From positions 1 to 50,584 of the forward strand of contig NZ_JALEGT010000015.1 of the NCBI RefSeq assembly GCF_022763305.1: a stretch of DNA of 50,584 nt, written 5' to 3'. This DNA is from Marivita sp. GTDB taxonomy: Bacteria; Pseudomonadota; Alphaproteobacteria; Rhodobacterales; Rhodobacteraceae. The notes beneath the pieces are model-generated. The model did no database searches, was not told where the DNA came from, and was given only the letters and a program-made list of their open reading frames with translations. Below, piece after piece: positions 35,198-44,503 of the stretch (within the stretch, counting starts at the first letter, position 1; every line of letters begins with the position of its first letter). Position numbers and translations under genes: made by a program.

Positions 35198-35584
35198 TTA
35201 CCAAAGCACGACGACGGAAAAGACGGTCAGCACGCCAGAGCCGATGACAACCATCCAGCCCAGCATCTCGGCCCGGTCGATTTCCAGCATCTTGGCGTTG
35301 TCCCAGATCAAATGACGGATGCCGGCCAGCGTGTGATACCACAGCGCCCAAAGCGACAGGAACATCACGAGATCGCCGAACCAGCTTGTCACGAAGCCGT
35401 TGGCAAAAGCGAAATATTCGGGGCCTGTCGAGGCCGCGAGAAGCCACCAGACGATCATCAGGGCCGCAACAATCAAGGCGTTGCCGGTGATCCGTGTGAG
35501 GATCGACGTGATCGATGTAAGCTGGGGGCGATAAACTTGCAGGTGTGGTGACAGGGGTCGATTGCCCCGATTGACGTCAGCCAT
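35198..35584 (-). CDS. sdhC: Succinate dehydrogenase cytochrome b556 subunit SdhC
   Basis: 128 aa. N-terminal R-P-L-S-P-H-L-Q-V-Y-R and the later W-Y-H-T-L-A-G-I-R-H-L-I-W-D are the two SdhC signatures; the second includes the heme b axial histidine. Three transmembrane helices. AAAGGA precedes the ATG. First gene of the sdhCDA unit; the paired TGTGATCACA operator lies 118-148 bases upstream of its start. Confidence 0.95.
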   Translation of the reverse strand: MADVNRGNRPLSPHLQVYRPQLTSITSILTRITGNALIVAALMIVWWLLAASTGPEYFAFANGFVTSWFGDLVMFLSLWALWYHTLAGIRHLIWDNAKMLEIDRAEMLGWMVVIGSGVLTVFSVVVLW

Positions 35585-35701
35585 GGTCTGAGTCCTTTCC
35601 GGTTCCTGAGTGCCTTTTTATTTGTTTTGCAAAGCGTGTCACTCCGCCCAAAGCATCAAAGGCGCGGTTTTTTGGCGCAACAGGTCAGAAATTTCCACTT
35701 T

Positions 35702-35732
35702 TGTGATCACACGTAGGAAAACTGTGATCACA
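35702..35732 (-). promoter_or_regulatory. Paired palindromic operator upstream of sdhC
   Basis: Two perfect 10-bp palindromes TGTGATCACA at 35702-35711 and 35723-35732, start to start 21 bases (two helical turns), with an 11-base AT-rich spacer. The same arrangement with the same spacing stands before sucC (42600-42630). No other perfect copy was seen on reading the window. A shared TCA-cycle regulator binding as tandem dimers is inferred. Confidence 0.7.
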
Positions 35733-35790
35733 TCCAGAAAGCTGCGCATTTGCGGCGGCATTCCGGGATCGCCTGCCAATGCTGCCCGGC

Positions 35791-36516
35791 CTATTGCTGG
35801 TCAAGCATCCCATACAACATGCGCAAGTGGTCCTCGAATTCCTCGCACATGGTGATCGACCGATCCGATGGATCGTAAAAGGCATTCGCCTCACCACAGG
35901 GACCAGAAATCACCTGAATCGTGCTTGGAAACCCGAAATCCGCATTCAGCGCCTCGACCTCGGCTTCGATGATCCCGGCAGTGAAACTGCCCTCGATTTC
36001 GGCAGTAAACACCATCGGCGCCCCGCCTTGGGTCAGGTCGTCGAACACCGCACCCCAGCTGTCGGCAGCAAGTTCGTATTCCTCGACGCAATACTCTGCC
36101 CGCTCCTCGGGCAGGTCCATATCCTCGGCAAAATCGTCCCGGGTGTCCGGATCTCCGCCGTAGAACAGGCAGACGGTGTTGTAGAACCGCTGTTCGTCCG
36201 GCCCATGCACGTCCCAATAGGGCACGGGATAATCGGCATTCGCCACCGCCTCGGCCCAGAACCCGTTGGCCACGTCATAGGCCATCTCAAGCGCCGACTC
36301 CGGCTCGAACAGATGGTCGATGAGCAGGATCGACGCGACATCCGCAGCATCTTCCTCCTGCCCGAAGACAGGCATCTGCATCACGTCGATCAGGGCATGA
36401 CCCAGCTCGTGATAGAAAATCCCAAGGATATTCGCTTCGACGAAAGCATCCTCCGCCTCGTCGGCCATCAGGCCGCCGGGGACACCGGCAGCCAAAAGGG
36501 CAAGCGCGTATCTCAC
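35791..36516 (-). CDS. DUF4344-type putative metallopeptidase, secreted
   Basis: 241 aa from GTG 36516, which overlaps the mch stop (GTGA) and gives a signal-like N terminus (RYALALLAAGVPGGLMA); a TTG at 36534 is an alternative. F-Y-H-E-L-G-H-A-L-I-D is a zinc-protease HExxH motif, followed by Q-E-E-D-A-A-D that could supply the third ligand. Cysteines occur as V-C-L-F, E-Y-C-V, G-P-C-G and T-M-C-E, suggesting periplasmic disulfides. Substrate unknown. Last gene of the mcl2-mch operon, a passenger with no obvious EMC role. Confidence 0.75.
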   Translation of the reverse strand: MRYALALLAAGVPGGLMADEAEDAFVEANILGIFYHELGHALIDVMQMPVFGQEEDAADVASILLIDHLFEPESALEMAYDVANGFWAEAVANADYPVPYWDVHGPDEQRFYNTVCLFYGGDPDTRDDFAEDMDLPEERAEYCVEEYELAADSWGAVFDDLTQGGAPMVFTAEIEGSFTAGIIEAEVEALNADFGFPSTIQVISGPCGEANAFYDPSDRSITMCEEFEDHLRMLYGMLDQQ

Positions 36517-37544
36517 ACAGGCATCAAGGCCCAATAATCGAGATCAAGCAAGACATGCGGCAAGTACTTCCCGTCCTCGCTTTTCAACTCCATCGACCCG
36601 CCCGCCGAGGTCGCCACCAGACGCAACCGCACCGCGCCCACACCGGGGGCCGAGGTTTCGGCCTTGCCCAGCACCTCGGACCATGCGCGCACGGTGGTGC
36701 CGCTGAAACACGGGTTCGCATGTGCCCCGCCGTTCAGGCCCACGATCATCTGCGCATTTGCCAGCCCGTTGAACGACAGCGCCCGCGCCATGCTGATGAC
36801 ATGCCCACCATAAATGAGCCGCTGCCCATCGGGCCGGAACGTGGCGTCGAAATGCACCTTGGCCGTGTTCTGCCACAGCCGCGTCGCCATCATGTGTTCG
36901 GCTTCCTCGATGGTCACGCCGTCCACATGGTCGATCTTCTCGCCAATGGCGTAGTCCCCCCAACGATGCGACTCGCCCGCCAGTTCGAAATCGTAGTTAG
37001 TAAAGTCCAAACCACGCGGAATGGTCAGGTCGTCCACGGACAGAACCGTCTTCAACTCCGGCACCACGGTCTCGGGTGCTGCCGCATCCGCGTCCCGCTT
37101 GCGCACCATGACCCAGCGCACATAGTCCATCACCAACTGGTCGTTCTGGTTCAGACCGCGTGTGCGCACCCAGACCACACCGGTCTTGCCGTTCGAGTTC
37201 TGCTTGAGCCCGATCACCTCGGATTCCGACCGCAGCGTGTCGCCTGCATAGACCGGGGCCAGCCAACGCCCCTCGGCATAACCCAGATTGGCCACCGCGT
37301 TCAGCGACACATCGGGCACCGTCTTGCCGAACACCACATGGAACGCCGCGAGATCGTCAATCGGCGACGACGGCAGACCACAGTTCTGCGCAAAAAGGTC
37401 CGACGAATAAAGCGCATGCCGCGCCGGATAGAGCGCATGATACAGCGCCCGCTCCCCACCCGACACCGTGCGCGGGACCGCGTGGCGGATCACCTGCCCG
37501 ACCGCGTAATCCTCAAAGAAACGGCCTTCATTCGTTTTCGTCAT
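36513..37544 (-). CDS. mch: Mesaconyl-CoA hydratase (beta-methylmalyl-CoA dehydratase)
   Basis: 343 aa from ATG 37544, the same length I recall for the Rhodobacter sphaeroides enzyme; AAGGGC lies seven bases upstream, and the longer open frame to 37598 lacks such a site. Double hot-dog MaoC-type protein: G-R-F-F-E-D-Y-A-V-G-Q-V-I-R-H in the first domain and F-D-A-T-F-R-P-D-G-Q-R-L-I-Y-G-G-H-V-I-S in the second. It interconverts mesaconyl-CoA and beta-methylmalyl-CoA in the EMC pathway. The operon partner mcl2 and the two genes between reproduce the order I recall from R. sphaeroides, which supports the name. Confidence 0.88.
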   Translation of the reverse strand: MTKTNEGRFFEDYAVGQVIRHAVPRTVSGGERALYHALYPARHALYSSDLFAQNCGLPSSPIDDLAAFHVVFGKTVPDVSLNAVANLGYAEGRWLAPVYAGDTLRSESEVIGLKQNSNGKTGVVWVRTRGLNQNDQLVMDYVRWVMVRKRDADAAAPETVVPELKTVLSVDDLTIPRGLDFTNYDFELAGESHRWGDYAIGEKIDHVDGVTIEEAEHMMATRLWQNTAKVHFDATFRPDGQRLIYGGHVISMARALSFNGLANAQMIVGLNGGAHANPCFSGTTVRAWSEVLGKAETSAPGVGAVRLRLVATSAGGSMELKSEDGKYLPHVLLDLDYWALMPV

Positions 37545-37584
37545 CGCAGCGCCCTTTGCGGTGGTCGCGGGTCGGTCGAGTGTG

Positions 37585-37788
37585 TCACTGTTCGCCAAGT
37601 TTCATCTCCGGACTGTAGGGGGTGTCGATCTCTTTGGTCACCGCCTGCCCACAGCGCATCACGCCATTGGCATGATCGAACGCATAGGTGGGATCGCCAT
37701 AAAGCTCCCACCCCTTGCTCAGGGCCAGAGATACCTTGTGGCAAAAGGCCGACGTGTCATCTTCGGTCAAAAGTCGATAGATCTTCAT
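37585..37788 (-). CDS. DUF1737 small protein
   Basis: 67 aa. M-K-I-Y-R-L-L-T near the N terminus, F-C-H-K-V-S-x-A-L-S-K-G-W-E-L-Y-G and G-Q-A-V-T-K-E are the DUF1737 pattern. Function unknown. It sits between an NnrU-like gene and mch, four bases after the former, and is a constant passenger of this operon in the family as far as I recall. Confidence 0.8.
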   Translation of the reverse strand: MKIYRLLTEDDTSAFCHKVSLALSKGWELYGDPTYAFDHANGVMRCGQAVTKEIDTPYSPEMKLGEQ

Positions 37789-37791
37789 GGC

Positions 37792-38343
37792 TTACCCCGG
37801 AAACGGCCAAACGCCGAGCCATGCGTGAATGCCGGTCATCAGCCCGAACATCACCAGCGTGATCACAACAAGAACGACGTCTTTCTTGGCCTCACCCGGC
37901 TGCGGACGATCCCAGACCGGCACGGCTTTGTTGATAAGGATCACCTCAAGAACCGCCCAGGCCAGCATCCCGCCGAACAGGATGATCGACGCCACATCGC
38001 CATTCACCAAAAGGTGCGCCACCGCCCAGATCTTGACCGAAGTCAGTTGCGGATGCCGCATCTTGCCCCGCAGACGGCCGGTCGTGGCGCTCATGCCGAA
38101 CACGAACACGGCAATCAGCATCAGCAGGTTGTTGATATGCACCATGAAGGCAGGCGGGTTCCACACCGGGATGAACTCGGCCCCGCGATAGCCCCAGATC
38201 ATCAGACCAAGGCTGATCAGCAGCAGAACCGCCACCACGCCCTTGCCTTTGTCGCCCATCGCCGCGCGCTGTTCGGGCGCGACGCGCTTGAAAATATGGG
38301 CTCCGACCCAAATCAGCAGTCCGAGAACAAGAAGACCCATCAT
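37792..38343 (-). CDS. NnrU-family membrane protein
   Basis: 183 aa with about five transmembrane helices. Characteristic segments are M-R-H-P-Q-L-T-S-V-K-I-W-A-V-A-H-L-L-V-N-G-D and H-I-N-N-L-L-M, which match the NnrU family first named from denitrification clusters but common elsewhere. The methyl-branched acyl-CoA context gives no direct clue to its function. Two ATGs (38343, 38340) follow three bases after the mcl2 stop, implying coupling. Confidence 0.8.
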   Translation of the reverse strand: MMGLLVLGLLIWVGAHIFKRVAPEQRAAMGDKGKGVVAVLLLISLGLMIWGYRGAEFIPVWNPPAFMVHINNLLMLIAVFVFGMSATTGRLRGKMRHPQLTSVKIWAVAHLLVNGDVASIILFGGMLAWAVLEVILINKAVPVWDRPQPGEAKKDVVLVVITLVMFGLMTGIHAWLGVWPFPG

Positions 38344-38346
38344 GGC

Positions 38347-39204
38347 TTACCCCGCTTGGATGGTTTCGATTGCCTCTGCTTTTGCCAGTATTTCGCGGGC
38401 CGTGGCAACGTGAAGGTTCTCGACGATCTTGCCATCCACCACGGCAACCCCCTGCCCCTCGGCCTCCGCCGCCTCGAACGCGGCGATCTGGCGGCGGGCA
38501 AGGTCGATCTCTTCGGGCGCGGGCGCGAAGGCGGTGTTGGCAATGTCCACCTGCGCGGGGTGGATCAGCGTCTTGCCATCGAACCCCATATCCCGGCCCT
38601 GCGTACATTCCGCCTTCAGCCCCTCATCATCCTTGAACGCGTTATACACACCGTCCACGATCACCAGCCCTTCGGCCTTGGCCGCCAGCAGGCAGATCGA
38701 CAGCGAGGTCAGCAGCGGCAGGCGGTCCGGGCGGAACCGGGTCTGCAATTCCTTGGCAAGGTCATTGGTGCCCATCACCATCCCCGCCATCTTCGGATGC
38801 GCCGCGATCTCGGCGGCATTCAGGATTCCGCGCGGCGTTTCCATCATCGCCCAGATCGGCAGATCGCCGGTGATCTCGGCCAGCGCATCCAACTGCGCAG
38901 CACTTTCCACCTTGGGCAGCAGCACCGCATCGCAGTCCATCTGCGCCACGGCTTCGGCATCCGCCCGGCCCCACTCGGTGTCCAGCCCGTTGATCCGCAC
39001 GATCCGCACCCGCGCACCATACCCACCTGCCGCCAGCGCCGCTTTCAGCGTTTCCCGCGCGGCGGGCTTTTCATCGACAGCCACCGCATCTTCGAGGTCA
39101 AAGATGATTGCATCAACAGGCAAACCCCGCGCCTTTTCAAGCGCACGGTCTTTCGACCCCGGAATGTAAAGAACCGAGCGATAGGGGCGGCTGCGCATGT
39201 CCAT
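38347..39204 (-). CDS. mcl2: (3S)-malyl-CoA thioesterase (CitE-like)
   Basis: 285 aa from ATG 39204 with AGGAGACC six bases upstream; the frame upstream is not protein-like. CitE/HpcH-type barrel: R-S-V-L-Y-I-P-G-S, I-I-F-D-L-E-D-A-V, V-R-I-N-G-L-D-T, L-P-K-V-E-S and M-E-T-P-R-G-I. Its operon with mch and its shorter length separate it from the about 318-aa malyl-CoA/beta-methylmalyl-CoA lyase Mcl1; the Mcl2 paralogue hydrolyses (3S)-malyl-CoA to malate and CoA, finishing the EMC route to malate. The assignment over a plain citrate lyase beta subunit rests on context. Confidence 0.82.
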   Translation of the reverse strand: MDMRSRPYRSVLYIPGSKDRALEKARGLPVDAIIFDLEDAVAVDEKPAARETLKAALAAGGYGARVRIVRINGLDTEWGRADAEAVAQMDCDAVLLPKVESAAQLDALAEITGDLPIWAMMETPRGILNAAEIAAHPKMAGMVMGTNDLAKELQTRFRPDRLPLLTSLSICLLAAKAEGLVIVDGVYNAFKDDEGLKAECTQGRDMGFDGKTLIHPAQVDIANTAFAPAPEEIDLARRQIAAFEAAEAEGQGVAVVDGKIVENLHVATAREILAKAEAIETIQAG

Positions 39205-39259
39205 GGTGGTCTCCTGAGCGAGTCTCGAGTAATAATGTTGCGCCAGAGAGCTACATTCT

Positions 39260-39275
39260 TTTGCAAAAACTGCAA
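39260..39275 (-). promoter_or_regulatory. TTTGCAAA motif upstream of mcl2
   Basis: TTTGCAAA (39260-39267) is followed by TGCAA (39271-39275), also readable as TTGCA-N5-TGCAA. It lies 56-71 bases before the mcl2 ATG. TTTGCAAA repeats are the known target of the acyl-CoA-sensing ScfR-family regulator PccR in Rhodobacter. The second half here is imperfect. Confidence 0.35.
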
Positions 39276-39395
39276 GAGGTGATCTGCCGCACCGCAGAAA
39301 AAAGCTGCTGCACCCGCATTCGAACGTATCGTTAACCAATTTAAAACCGATCCGCCGGACGCTCTGCCCCATCACAGCCGAAAAGGGGGAAGGCG

Positions 39396-39710
39396 ATGAA
39401 ACGAGACTTCTGGACACTGACGGGGCTGGCCATTGGCGCATTGATGGCCTCATCGACACTGACGCAGGCGCAGCAGAATTGCGCTGCACGCGATCTGGTG
39501 ATCGAACGACTGGCCAGCGCCTACGGCGAAACGCGCCAATCCATCGGCCTTGCGCAGAACAACACCATGGTCGAGGTCTTCGCCTCCACCACCACCGGCA
39601 CATGGACGATCACCGTCACCAACGCCTCCGGCCTTACCTGCCTTGTCGCCAGCGGTCAGGCGTTTGAACGGATCACGGAAACCCTGCCGACACCGGCCGA
39701 GGACGCCTAG
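39396..39710 (+). CDS. Secreted hypothetical protein
   Basis: 104 aa; AGGGGGAAGG lies just before the ATG. Signal peptide LTGLAIGALMASSTLTQA with cleavage after Q-A or A-Q-A. The mature part of about 78 residues has N-C-A-A-R-D-L-V-I-E-R-L-A-S-A-Y-G-E-T and two cysteines, then a Thr-rich beta-like segment T-G-T-W-T-I-T-V-T. I recall similar small secreted proteins in Rhodobacteraceae without known function. Its stop overlaps that of the TSUP permease. Confidence 0.65.
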   Translation: MKRDFWTLTGLAIGALMASSTLTQAQQNCAARDLVIERLASAYGETRQSIGLAQNNTMVEVFASTTTGTWTITVTNASGLTCLVASGQAFERITETLPTPAEDA

Positions 39711-40462
39711 GTCAGCGCGTCGAAGATCAGCTTTGATCCGGTCACCATGAGCAACACATAGGTCAGGCCGAAAAACACCCGTTCGGGCACGATATGATGT
39801 GCCCGGACGCCCAGATAGGTGCCCAAAATCGCAAACGGCGCCAGCGCAAGGTTCAGCGTCAGCGTCTCCAGCGTGAAAAAGCCCATCGCGGCATAAATCC
39901 CCGCCTTCAGCACGTTCATCGCCCAGAAGACGATCACCGTCGTCGCCTGAAACGCGGTCTTGCTCAGCTTTCGTCCCAGCAGATACACCGCCGCCACCGG
40001 CCCGCCCGCGTGGCTGACGAAACTAGTGAACCCCAGCGCGACCCCCGCCGAGACACCCGCCGTCGGCGACATCGGCCGTTCCCCGATCCTCACCCAGCCC
40101 GCCGCCTGCACCAGTTGCCACAGGACAAAGGCAATCGAGATCCCACCGATCAGGAACCGGATCGCATCATCATCCGCCCAGCCAAAGAACAGCGCGCCCA
40201 GAAACGTCCCCGGCACACCGCCCCACAGGAGCAGCCGCGTTTCCGGCCAGCTCCACTTTTTCCAATAGGCCGGAAGGCTCGCCACATCGATCAGCATGAG
40301 CAGCGGAAGCATGATCCCCAGCGCAATCGCGGGCTCCACCACCAGCGCCAGAATCGACGCGCTGGCAAAGGCGGCCCCCGACCCGAACCCGCCTTTCGAC
40401 ACCCCCGCGAACACCACCGCAGGCACGCCGAGCGCAAAAACAGTCCAGCTCAAAGCCTCCAT
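39707..40462 (-). CDS. Sulfite exporter TauE/SafE (TSUP) family permease
   Basis: 251 aa, about eight transmembrane helices, with the family signature G-V-S-K-G-G-F-G-S-G near the N terminus and the related F-T-S-F-V-S-H-A-G-G-P-V-A motif at mid-protein. TSUP proteins move sulfite, sulfoacetate or similar organic anions; the substrate here cannot be told. It diverges from mdh across about 150 bases. Confidence 0.85.
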   Translation of the reverse strand: MEALSWTVFALGVPAVVFAGVSKGGFGSGAAFASASILALVVEPAIALGIMLPLLMLIDVASLPAYWKKWSWPETRLLLWGGVPGTFLGALFFGWADDDAIRFLIGGISIAFVLWQLVQAAGWVRIGERPMSPTAGVSAGVALGFTSFVSHAGGPVAAVYLLGRKLSKTAFQATTVIVFWAMNVLKAGIYAAMGFFTLETLTLNLALAPFAILGTYLGVRAHHIVPERVFFGLTYVLLMVTGSKLIFDALT

Positions 40463-40528
40463 GAAAGCCCCACTTTCCTACGGCAATTCATTGACATATC
40501 GCGCCACGCCCCAACCTGCCAGCACTGA

Positions 40529-41572
<1,044 letters not shown>

Positions 41573-41594
41573 GCCGACCTGATATTCGGCCAAG

Positions 41595-41625
41595 ACGCAG
41601 CGACCCCAAGTCGCTGCGTTTTTTT
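41595..41625 (+). terminator. Rho-independent terminator of mdh
   Basis: ACGCAGCGA (41595-41603), loop CCCCAAG, TCGCTGCGT, with seven T from 41619. It is a textbook intrinsic terminator 22 bases after the mdh stop and the clearest in the window. Confidence 0.92.
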
Positions 41626-41741
41626 GTGGCGCATGGACAGCGCACACGATCCCGCAAAGAGATCACGACGGTTGTCGCACTCTATGAACCGAATTAGCAT
41701 CTCGGTCACGGCGTCCACACATCTGCGCGCGAGGCTTTGCT

Positions 41742-42503
41742 TTGATCACGTTTGAACAATCGCTCGAAGCGTGTGACACGGACACAATCAAATCCCTTGA
41801 TGTCACGTGTTTCTCAACAGACGACGTGGTCAATCTCATTCTGCAAAGGTCCGAGATCATCCGCGACCAACCGCGTCCGGGGAAGGTTGTTCAGGCTTGG
41901 GCCGCCGGCAATGCCGGACCTGCACTGGCACTGGTCGACAAGATGGGCGACGACTTGATCCGCCGTGCCGCTGCAATCATCTGGCTGGAATATCAAGAGA
42001 TCAAACCGACAATTGACGCCATGCATCCCCAGTCCACCGCTGACATCGGATGCGGCTACGCGCTGTTCGATCTGTTTCTCTGGATGGATCACCCCGGCAG
42101 GCTTTTGTTGATCGACCTCGAGCAGAGCGACGACCGCCATTTCGGGTTCCAGGACAAAGGCGCGGCCTATTCGAACCTCGAGATCGCACGCCGATTTCTT
42201 GAACGGAACGGCGTCACTCCAGACGACATTGTCTGCGTCAATCCCGAGAAAACATCTCTGGCCGACCAACCTGCCGTGAACCTCGCGGTGAGTTTTATCT
42301 CATGCGGGTTCCACTATCCGTGTGAGACATATCTCGAGTTCTTCCAGTCCGGCGTAAAGCCGGGTGGTGCTGTCATCCTGGATTTGAGAACAGGTCGCGC
42401 AGCGCGGGGAACAAAGGTGCTTTCTTCTGTCGGCACGGTGTCGACGCTGACCGAGTCCGCCTACGGAAACGGTCAGCGGGTCTTGATGCAAAAATCCGCG
42501 TGA
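41742..42503 (+). CDS. Putative class I SAM-dependent methyltransferase
   Basis: 253 aa from a TTG start with GAGG about seven bases upstream. A-D-I-G-C-G-Y-A-L-F-D is motif I of class I methyltransferases, L-L-L-I-D-L-E-Q follows as the acidic strand 2, and later V-S-F-I-S-C-G-F-H-Y-P-C-E-T-Y and S-G-V-K-P-G-G-A-V-I-L-D resemble motifs IV and VI. N-terminal helix region of about 95 residues without recognised domain. Substrate unknown. It stands alone between the mdh terminator and the suc promoter region, so it may be a later arrival. Confidence 0.65.
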   Translation: MITFEQSLEACDTDTIKSLDVTCFSTDDVVNLILQRSEIIRDQPRPGKVVQAWAAGNAGPALALVDKMGDDLIRRAAAIIWLEYQEIKPTIDAMHPQSTADIGCGYALFDLFLWMDHPGRLLLIDLEQSDDRHFGFQDKGAAYSNLEIARRFLERNGVTPDDIVCVNPEKTSLADQPAVNLAVSFISCGFHYPCETYLEFFQSGVKPGGAVILDLRTGRAARGTKVLSSVGTVSTLTESAYGNGQRVLMQKSA

Positions 42504-42599
42504 CCTGACGGCTCGTTGAAGCAACTGGATGGCGACATCCAAAGAGAATCAAACATTCGGGCGCGGCAATCGCCGCAGGCGCGCAGCAAGCCGATGATT

Positions 42600-42630
42600 T
42601 GTGATCACACGTTTTTTTCCTGTGATCACA
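42600..42630 (+). promoter_or_regulatory. Paired palindromic operator upstream of sucC
   Basis: TGTGATCACA at 42600-42609 and 42621-42630, 21 bases start to start, spacer CGTTTTTTTCC, lying 113-143 bases before the sucC ATG. It matches the sdhC operator in motif, spacing and distance. A weak promoter candidate, TTCTGC-N18-TATATC (42677-42706), lies between it and sucC. Confidence 0.7.
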
Positions 42631-42742
42631 AATGTCGGTTTTTTGCCGATTTGCCCACCCTGCGTCAAAAAAACCGTTCTGCGTTGGCCCTTACCCTCCT
42701 TATATCGCCGCAAATCACAGCAAGAAACGGGACAGTTGACCG

Positions 42743-43936
42743 ATGAACATCCACGAGTATCAGGCGAAAGCCCTGCTACGCAGCTACGGCGCTCCGGTGT
42801 CGGACGGCCGCGTGGTTCTCAAGGCCGAAGAGGCCAAGACCAAGGCAGGCGAAATGGACGGGCCGCTCTGGGTGGTCAAGGCCCAGATCCACGCAGGTGG
42901 TCGCGGCAAGGGCAAGTTCAAGGAAGAAAGCGCTGGCGAAGCCGGTGGTGTGCGCCTTGCCAAGTCGGTTGAGGAAGCCGCCGAGGAAGCCAAGAAAATG
43001 CTGGGCCGCACCCTCGTGACCAAGCAGACGGGCGACGCGGGCAAGCAGGTCAACCGCATCTATATCGAGGACGGATCGGGCATCCAGACCGAGATGTACC
43101 TGGCCCTTCTCGTCGACCGCCAGACATCGCGCGTGTCCTTCGTGGCCTCCACCGAAGGCGGCATGGACATCGAGGAAGTGGCCGAAAGCACACCCGAGAA
43201 AATCCTCAGCTTCAGCGTCGATCCGGCCACCGGCTATCAGCCGTTCCACGGCCGCCGCATCGCGTTCAACCTCGGCCTCGAAGGCAAGCAGGTGAAGCAA
43301 TGCGTTCAGCTGATGGGCACACTCTACCAGATGTTCGTCGAAAAAGACATGGAGATGCTCGAGATCAACCCGCTCATCATCACCGATGAAGGCGATCTCA
43401 AGTGCCTCGACGCCAAGATGGGCTTTGACGGCAACGCGATCTACCGCCACCCGGATATCGCCGAACTGCGCGACACCACCGAAGAAGACCCGAAAGAGCT
43501 TGAGGCGTCCAAGTATGACCTCAACTACATCGCGCTCGACGGTGAAATCGGCTGCATGGTGAACGGCGCGGGTCTTGCCATGGCGACGATGGACATCATC
43601 AAGCTCTACGGTGCCGAACCCGCCAACTTCCTCGACGTGGGCGGTGGGGCGACCAAGGAAAAGGTCACCGAGGCGTTCAAGATCATCACCTCCGACCCCA
43701 ACGTCAAAGGCATCCTCGTCAACATCTTCGGCGGCATCATGCGCTGCGACGTGATCGCGGAAGGCGTGATCGCGGCGGTCAAAGAGGTCGGTCTCAAGGT
43801 GCCGCTGGTTGTGCGTCTCGAAGGCACAAACGTCGAAAAGGGCAAGGAGATCATCCAGAACTCCGGCCTCGACGTGATCGCCGCCGACGACCTCAAGGAC
43901 GGCGCGCAGAAGATCGTGAAGGCGGTCAAGGGCTGA
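42743..43936 (+). CDS. sucC: Succinyl-CoA ligase [ADP-forming] beta subunit
   Basis: 397 aa. ATP-grasp protein opening with [32 protein letters not shown], and F-L-D-V-G-G-G-A with [12 protein letters not shown] near the end, all typical. With SucD it converts succinyl-CoA to succinate with ATP formation. First gene of the sucC-x-D-A-B operon; its stop overlaps the start of a small secreted protein gene. Confidence 0.97.
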   Translation: MNIHEYQAKALLRSYGAPVSDGRVVLKAEEAKTKAGEMDGPLWVVKAQIHAGGRGKGKFKEESAGEAGGVRLAKSVEEAAEEAKKMLGRTLVTKQTGDAGKQVNRIYIEDGSGIQTEMYLALLVDRQTSRVSFVASTEGGMDIEEVAESTPEKILSFSVDPATGYQPFHGRRIAFNLGLEGKQVKQCVQLMGTLYQMFVEKDMEMLEINPLIITDEGDLKCLDAKMGFDGNAIYRHPDIAELRDTTEEDPKELEASKYDLNYIALDGEIGCMVNGAGLAMATMDIIKLYGAEPANFLDVGGGATKEKVTEAFKIITSDPNVKGILVNIFGGIMRCDVIAEGVIAAVKEVGLKVPLVVRLEGTNVEKGKEIIQNSGLDVIAADDLKDGAQKIVKAVKG

Positions 43937-44460
43937 TGAACCGCGCTGGCTGGATAACCGCACTTGCCGTTGCGGCCATTCCCGGCTGGGTCGCTGCCGG
44001 ACCGTTTGACGATCCGGCAGACGCAGGCGCGTTGATCGGCGAGGCATGTGTCACCACATCGCTCGACTTCGACGCGCTCTTCGCATCCGCGCAGGAACTC
44101 GCAACCGCCGCAGGGTTGCCGCAGGTGTTGGCCTCGGACGAGGCCGCCATGTTTGGCAATCCCGGTGGCGCGCATGTGGTGTTCTCGCGCCGGATCGACT
44201 CGATGGCCTGCCAGCTCAACATCCCGCCCGACCCCGGAACCGAGGCGTTCTTCACTGCATTGAGAGATACGATGCAGTCACGGATCGACGCGACATATCC
44301 CGGTGCACTCTCGGACGAGATGGACAAACCGTCTCCGCACGAGGCCGCACACCAATGGGTCTTCCGCGTCCCCAAGGAACGCCATTTCGCCGTCTCGCAC
44401 AGCTGGATCCGCGACAGGGGGGTCTCCCTCTCGGTCGGGTACAGCCAGATTTACGAATAA
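43936..44460 (+). CDS. Secreted hypothetical protein inserted between sucC and sucD
   Basis: 174 aa. ATG 43936 overlaps the sucC stop (TGATG). N-terminal signal peptide ending V-A-A-G, then a mature domain with two cysteines (E-A-C-V-T-T and M-A-C-Q-L-N) and the segments S-H-S-W-I-R-D-R-G and S-L-S-V-G-Y-S-Q. No recognised domain. It is translated as part of the suc operon although it is exported, and sucD follows only about 40 bases later, so this is probably a stable passenger rather than a TCA subunit. Confidence 0.75.
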   Translation: MNRAGWITALAVAAIPGWVAAGPFDDPADAGALIGEACVTTSLDFDALFASAQELATAAGLPQVLASDEAAMFGNPGGAHVVFSRRIDSMACQLNIPPDPGTEAFFTALRDTMQSRIDATYPGALSDEMDKPSPHEAAHQWVFRVPKERHFAVSHSWIRDRGVSLSVGYSQIYE

Positions 44461-44503
44461 TTCCGCGTCGCGCGGACCGAACGACAGAAGTAGGAGAGCC
44501 ACC

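Noticed and set aside
38347-39204. Malyl-CoA/beta-methylmalyl-CoA lyase Mcl1
   Set aside because: The length (285 aa versus about 318), the N terminus (R-S-V-L-Y-I-P-G-S) and the operon with mch fit the thioesterase paralogue Mcl2 better.
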